Assembly: GCA_905209765.1 (NCBI GenBank)
Contig: CAJLUE010000010.1
Location: 1-36,015 of the forward strand
DNA length: 36,015 bases
Source of the DNA: an uncultured Collinsella sp.
GTDB lineage: Bacteria > Actinomycetota > Coriobacteriia > Coriobacteriales > Coriobacteriaceae
Direction of reading: 5' to 3'
Shown one piece after another: positions 32,066 to 36,015 of this stretch. The position numbers and the translations under genes were made by a program. The stretch's first letter is position 1. The number at the start of each line of letters is the position of its first letter. Under the pieces are notes generated by a model. It was not told the origin of the DNA and ran no database searches. It saw only the letters and a program-made list of their open reading frames with translations.

Positions 32066-34948
32066 CTAAATAAACACGTCGACGAGGATGGGCATAAGGT
32101 TGAGCAGGCCAAACACCAGCGCCACGCCCCAGCCGAGCTTAAAGCAGCTGCGCCAGGTGCTACGGGCGAAGGTGTTATCGATCAGCACCTCGACAAAATA
32201 CGTCGCAGCCATCACGACCAGGGCGACCACCCAGCTCACCGGATTGTCCCAGACAAAGAACATGCCCACCCACATCAAAAACAGCACGGTCTCGCACCAG
32301 TGCATAAGGGTCATCTTGGCCAGCGTGCCGCCGCTCATCTCGGTGGCGACGCCCTGGACAATCTCCTGATGCGCGTGATGCGAGTACGAAAGATCGAACG
32401 GCGACTTGCGCAGCTTGATGGTGAGCACCGCGAGCAGAGCGAGGAAAATGGGCGCGCTGTACACGATGATGGGGACCGACTGCCCCGTCACGGCAATGGA
32501 ATCGAAGCTGTCGGTGGCAAGATACAGGCCCACACTCATCAGCAGAACGGCGGGCTCGTAGCTCATAACCTGCAGCAGCTCGCGGTCGGCGCCAACCTGG
32601 GCAAACGGGCTTTGCGTCGAGGCGGACGCCAACACCACAAAGATCGCGGCAAGCGTCACCATAAAGGCGCACAGCAGCGTGTTGGAGCCCGACACAAAGA
32701 TGCCGCCGCCCACCACGGTAAAGATGAGCGCGCACGCCATGTAGGTATCGTCCATGGTGTTTACGCTGGCGGGGGCCTTGCGCAGCAGTTTGGCAACGTC
32801 GTAGAAGGGCTGCAGCAGGCGCGGGCCCACGCGGCCCTGCATGCGGGCCGATAGTTTGCGGTCAAGACCGTCGATCAGGCCGCCCACAAGCGGCGCCAGC
32901 AAGGCAAACGCCACGGTGCCAATAAAAATGCCCACGACGCCCGAGCCCTCGAAATACTTACCGCGCAGCACCGAGGGCGCGCTCATGGCAAGTCTCTCGG
33001 GCCCAATCCACGCGCAGCACAGCAGCGCAAACAAGATAATGCTGCAGCACACGACACTACCCGCGGGGCCAATACGCTTCTCGCCAAGGGCGTCCTCCGA
33101 GTACCAATTGCGCTTTTCGGCCTTCACCTCGTGTCCCATCGAGCCGCGGAAATGGCGATATTTGTCGGTTCCCACGCCCGAAAGGTACACGTTGACGTGC
33201 GGTTTGTTGCTCACGCGGAACGACGTCAGCAGCACCACGGCGATAAACGCCACGATAACCACCATCAGATACATGGCGTCCTTGCCAATAACGTACGGCA
33301 CGCGGCCAAACACCATGGCCAAGTAAGGCGACACCAGACCGCTCGAGATAACCGGGAACGCCACGCAGCACAGAATCAGCAGCGCGGCGATGGTGTTGAG
33401 GGCCATCCATTCGGTCTTATGGACATTGACCTCAACGTTTTGAGCCGTGGGGTCGACGCCCGAAAGCTTGGCGAGCCACTTACCCCAGAAGAAGAATGTC
33501 GCGGCCGAGCCAAAGGCAAGCACCATGATCATGAGCACGTTGCCGGTCTGCGCAAACGCCACCAGGGCGCCCCACTTGGACACGAGCATGCCAAACGGCG
33601 CCACAAACATGCCCATAATGCCCAGCATCATCAGGCGCGTCAGGTGCGGCATGCGGCTGAACATACCGTCCATGTCCTCGATATTGCGGCTGCCGATATG
33701 ATGCTCGGCCGTGCCCACGCACAGGAACAGCAGCGACTTTGCCACCGTGTGGAACAGGATCAGGAAGATGGCCGCCCATACGGCCTCGGGCGCGCCGACA
33801 CCCAGGCAGGCGCTGATGAGGCCCAAGTTGGAAATGGTGGAGTACGCGAGCACGCGTTTGGCGTTGCTCTGCGAGATGGCCATGAGGGCAGCGAGCAAAA
33901 ACGTGATGGCACCCACACTTGTGACCATAAAGCCGGTCACGGGATAGATGGCATAGAGCGGGCTCAGCTTAACCATCAAAAACACGCCGGCTTTGACCAT
34001 GGTGGACGAGTGCAGCAGGGCGCTCGTGGGCGTGGGGGCAACCATGGCGCCCAACAGCCAAGTGTGGAACGGCATCTGCGCGGCCTTGGTGAGTGCGGCG
34101 AGCGATAGCAGGATGACCGGCATCACCAGCAGCGCGGATTGTGCGGTTCCGGAGCCGGAAAGCTCGATCATGCCCGAGATGGTCAGCGGCATGCCGTTAA
34201 CGTGCAGAAACATAAGGCCCGCCAAAAACGCGATGCCGCCCAGCATGTTAAGGATGATCTGGGTAAAGGCGTTCTTGATGGCCTCGGGCGTGCGCGTGTA
34301 GCCAATCATGAGGAACGAGCACACGGTGGTGATTTCCCAGCCGCAGAACAACCACTCAAGGTTGTCGCTCGTCACGATGACGAACATGGCCGAGAGGAAC
34401 AGGAACATGAGCGCCAGGAACTGCGGGCGTCGATCGGGCGCGGTCTGCCCGCGCAGCGCGGCCTCGTGCTCGTCATGGGCCTGGAAGTCCTTCATGTAGC
34501 CCAGGGCATACACGCAGATGAGGCTGCCGACGATGCCGACGGCGAGGACCATGATCACGCTCATGTAATCCAGGTAGAGCGGCGTTGCGGTGACAGCCTC
34601 GGCCGCAGGCAGCGTCATGACAGCAAAGGTAACGGAGCCCACCAACTGGACTATGCCGAGCACACCGGTAAGCACGTTCCTATATTTGTACGCGTTATAC
34701 AGGATGACGGCGCACAGGATGACATCGATGACGGAGCTGATAATCGAGAGCACATGCGAGGTGCCGGGGACAACCTCAAAGCTCTGCGGACCCGTGACAA
34801 AAAACATGACGGCGACTACAACTGTCACCGCCATAATAATGCCGGAACCTATGAGCCCCACCGCATCGCGGGCGCGGTCACCGCGCGCAAGCAGCATGCC
34901 CAGCGCCGGTACCAGCGGAAACAGGGTAAGGAAATACAGTAGCGTCAT
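32066..34948 (-). CDS. Fused hydrogenase membrane subunit: antiporter-like (EchA/NuoL) plus NuoH-like (EchB)
   Basis: This is a 960-residue polypeptide. Residues about 1-640 are an antiporter-like proton-pumping subunit: many helices, with Proton_antipo_M motifs in the middle (LTKAAQMPFHTWLLGAM, SALLHSSTMVKAGVFLM) and the lateral segment SNAKRVLAYSTISNLG. Residues about 655-960 are a complete NuoH/HyfC/EchB-like subunit (GRVGPRLLQPFYDVAKLLRK; ELLQVMSYEPAVLLM; KSPFDLSYSHHAHQEIVQG). An extra hydrophobic helix (about 628-648) links them, and no stop lies between. In Ech, Hyc and Hyf these are separate proteins. ATG 34948 behind GGGGGAG is preferred to the frame start at 34969. It is the first gene of the operon. 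An internal ATG at codon 655 has only a weak ribosome site. Confidence 0.88.
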   Translation of the reverse strand: MTLLYFLTLFPLVPALGMLLARGDRARDAVGLIGSGIIMAVTVVVAVMFFVTGPQSFEVVPGTSHVLSIISSVIDVILCAVILYNAYKYRNVLTGVLGIVQLVGSVTFAVMTLPAAEAVTATPLYLDYMSVIMVLAVGIVGSLICVYALGYMKDFQAHDEHEAALRGQTAPDRRPQFLALMFLFLSAMFVIVTSDNLEWLFCGWEITTVCSFLMIGYTRTPEAIKNAFTQIILNMLGGIAFLAGLMFLHVNGMPLTISGMIELSGSGTAQSALLVMPVILLSLAALTKAAQMPFHTWLLGAMVAPTPTSALLHSSTMVKAGVFLMVKLSPLYAIYPVTGFMVTSVGAITFLLAALMAISQSNAKRVLAYSTISNLGLISACLGVGAPEAVWAAIFLILFHTVAKSLLFLCVGTAEHHIGSRNIEDMDGMFSRMPHLTRLMMLGIMGMFVAPFGMLVSKWGALVAFAQTGNVLMIMVLAFGSAATFFFWGKWLAKLSGVDPTAQNVEVNVHKTEWMALNTIAALLILCCVAFPVISSGLVSPYLAMVFGRVPYVIGKDAMYLMVVIVAFIAVVLLTSFRVSNKPHVNVYLSGVGTDKYRHFRGSMGHEVKAEKRNWYSEDALGEKRIGPAGSVVCCSIILFALLCCAWIGPERLAMSAPSVLRGKYFEGSGVVGIFIGTVAFALLAPLVGGLIDGLDRKLSARMQGRVGPRLLQPFYDVAKLLRKAPASVNTMDDTYMACALIFTVVGGGIFVSGSNTLLCAFMVTLAAIFVVLASASTQSPFAQVGADRELLQVMSYEPAVLLMSVGLYLATDSFDSIAVTGQSVPIIVYSAPIFLALLAVLTIKLRKSPFDLSYSHHAHQEIVQGVATEMSGGTLAKMTLMHWCETVLFLMWVGMFFVWDNPVSWVVALVVMAATYFVEVLIDNTFARSTWRSCFKLGWGVALVFGLLNLMPILVDVFI

Positions 34949-34988
34949 ACCATCACTCCCCCATGCCAAAACGCTGCAATTGTTTAAC

Positions 34989-34994
34989 GTTATA
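34989..34994 (-). promoter_or_regulatory. -10 candidate (TATAAC) of the hydrogenase operon
   Basis: On the minus strand TATAAC lies about 41 nt upstream of the operon ATG, inside an AT-rich patch between two GC-rich stretches, and between outward TTG/CAA half-sites (TTG-N15-CAA). No good -35 hexamer was found. The remainder of the 35000-35195 space holds nothing recognisable. Confidence 0.35.
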
Positions 34995-35195
34995 GCTCAA
35001 TTACGGGGTTGCGGTGGCAGGTTTTCGGTCAACTGGGGAGTTTTAGGCGTACGGGGCAAGGGCACGTCCGCATTGGAGTAGAGGGGTGACGTTCCCTTAC
35101 CGCAGCGACGGGCGCGCGGGCCACTGCGCACAGTTTATTGGCCACTTTGGAGGATGTCCCGATAGGCTCGCGCCGATCCGAAAAGTTGGCGCGGC

Positions 35196-35221
35196 AAGAA
35201 AAATGCGCCCCTGTGGGCGCA
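35196..35221 (-). terminator. Rho-independent terminator of the InsJ-like gene
   Basis: On the minus strand TGCGCCC-ACAG-GGGCGCA is followed by TTTTTCTT, beginning 9 nt after the stop codon. This shows the short gene is complete and that no second ORF follows in the same transcript. Confidence 0.85.
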
Positions 35222-35229
35222 CCCTCTTG

Positions 35230-35625
35230 CTACTCTGCCTGCTTAACGCGCGGCTTGCGGCCGCGCGGCTTATCAACCAGCGCGGACTCACCGCTCTCGC
35301 GATACTGGCGGCACCAAGCCTTGACCGAAGACTCGCTGGGAATCTTGTGCTTGATCATGGCCTCGCGAACCGTCAAGCCGTTTTCCAGGCGATCCTTTAC
35401 CACGGCAAGCTTGACGTCGTACGAATAGGTATGATGACGAGCGCCCGCATTGAGCACGGCGTCGGCACCGCCCACGGCATACGCGCAAGCCCACTGACGA
35501 GCCGTGGCCTGGGGAATGCCAAGCTTTGCGGCGAGGGCGCGGTGACCGACCCCCTCTTGGAGGATCTCGACGGCGCGCTGCCTAACCTCGGGCGCATGCG
35601 TGCGAGTCCTAGTTGCTTCCGACAT
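35230..35625 (-). CDS. Orphan IS150 InsJ/OrfA-like helix-turn-helix protein
   Basis: This is a 131-residue basic protein with two helix-turn-helix units: about 14-45 (RQRAVEILQEGVGHRALAAK, then PQATARQWA) and about 70-112 (KLAVVKDRLENGLTVREAMI, then ESSVKAWCRQY), followed by a basic GRKPRVK tail. This matches the InsJ/OrfA half of IS3/IS150-group transposases. In an intact IS the DDE-bearing OrfB would follow directly; here a terminator follows at 9 nt and no OrfB, DDE motif or terminal repeat is seen. It is either an IS remnant or a co-opted DNA-binding protein. A GTG at 35634 is in frame; the ATG at 35625 is chosen because AAGAAG lies 8 nt before it. It has its own promoter. Confidence 0.75.
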   Translation of the reverse strand: MSEATRTRTHAPEVRQRAVEILQEGVGHRALAAKLGIPQATARQWACAYAVGGADAVLNAGARHHTYSYDVKLAVVKDRLENGLTVREAMIKHKIPSESSVKAWCRQYRESGESALVDKPRGRKPRVKQAE

Positions 35626-35675
35626 ACCTGCCACTTCTTAGCCTTAACCGTTAATCTGCTTTCTTACGTGCATGC

Positions 35676-35704
35676 TAGATAGTAGCATTTTGCTGTTTGC
35701 TCAA
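35676..35704 (-). promoter_or_regulatory. Promoter of the InsJ-like gene
   Basis: On the minus strand TTGAGC (35699-35704), a 17-nt spacer and TATCTA (35676-35681) lie about 50 nt before the start codon. A TTAACCGTTAA dyad (35644-35654) lies downstream of the expected transcript start and could be an operator. Confidence 0.55.
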
Positions 35705-36015
35705 AGCAGTTAATTAAAATAGACGCGGCATTATCTGGGCATTTGACACCTATTTACGACGTTTCTTTATCGATTATTTACGCTGGTAGCTAGCTCGCAG
35801 CTAATCGTCATTCGTTTGCCAACAAAATTGGCATCTCTTTATGTTCTTTGGTCTAGAGGGAATAATTATTAACCCCTCCCCCAATAATTTTGAGCGGCCT
35901 GCAGGGCAGTGACGCCTCACTCCTCATGATTACCGCGCATTGCCATCCACCCGAGCAAAACAAGACGATATGAGAAAGCCATTTGGGTCGCCTCCCCCGC
36001 GGCGCAGCTTCTTTC
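35705..36015. other. Gene-free right end with AT-rich tract
   Basis: No open frame worth calling is present. Bases 35705-35890 are markedly AT rich compared with the rest of the window (for example AATAATTATTAA), with a small GCCAA/TTGGC inverted repeat near 35817. From about 35890 the base composition returns to normal. It could be an upstream control region of a gene beyond the edge. Confidence 0.4.

Noticed and set aside
32066..32986. Separate NuoH-like gene starting at the internal ATG (32986)
   Set aside because: The frame is open throughout, the linking hydrophobic helix is continuous and the ribosome site is weak, so fusion is the simpler reading. Internal initiation cannot be excluded.
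34980..35002. Rex- or FNR-type site in the hydrogenase promoter
   Set aside because: TTG-N15-CAA half-sites are visible, but spacing and inner bases do not match the Rex or FNR consensus.
35230..35625. Complete IS3-family insertion sequence at the right end
   Set aside because: No OrfB, DDE motif, frameshift window or terminal inverted repeats could be seen; only the OrfA-like half is present, with its own terminator.

Overview
The window looks like a chromosomal segment of a high-GC anaerobic gut actinobacterium of the class Coriobacteriia, most likely Collinsella or a close relative. This is an inference from the gene set: an SLC11 magnesium-type transporter like that of Eggerthella, an Ech-like hydrogenase, a very long LPXTG isopeptide adhesin, and strong G/C codon bias. 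No rRNA, tRNA, CRISPR array or prophage is visible. Nearly all genes are on the minus strand.

Left part (1-9.8 kb): the 3' end of an SGNH-domain protein; a two-gene operon of an MgtE-like PRC/CBS membrane protein and an NRMT-type Nramp transporter; a membrane-anchored NodB-like protein lacking metal ligands; a YtxH/PRC-barrel pair; a CNNM/CorC transporter followed by a stand-alone cyanophycin-synthetase N-domain-like protein; and a TrhA (hemolysin III) protein. Divalent-cation handling and the cell envelope dominate.

Middle (9.9-21.4 kb): an anchored alpha/beta hydrolase with a paired-palindrome promoter; a DUF362 ferredoxin-type protein with a MerR-type promoter; a MacB/FtsX-type ABC exporter; a three-gene ABC-2 exporter; and, divergent from it, a NarL-type two-component system that probably controls it.

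Right part (21.4-36 kb): a 2199-residue surface protein (signal peptide, VWA domain, about eleven Spy0128/FctA-like isopeptide repeats, LPTTG anchor) is flanked on both sides by hairpin repeats in the mirror order A-B-gene-B-A. Next come five genes encoding a six-module Ech-like group 4 [NiFe]-hydrogenase, in which the antiporter and NuoH-like subunits are one polypeptide. Last are an orphan IS150 InsJ-like helix-turn-helix gene with its own promoter and terminator, and an AT-rich stretch to the right edge.

The least explained structures are repeats. A 27-nt palindrome occurs three times, each at a stop codon of a minus-strand gene. Hairpin elements of 121, 154 and 160 bp lie in intergenic spaces. 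No complete new defence or mobile system was found. The strongest leads are the mirror-ordered repeats around the adhesin, the NRMT/MgtE-like pair, the fused hydrogenase membrane subunit, the isolated HxxEH CphA-N-like protein and the ligand-less NodB protein.
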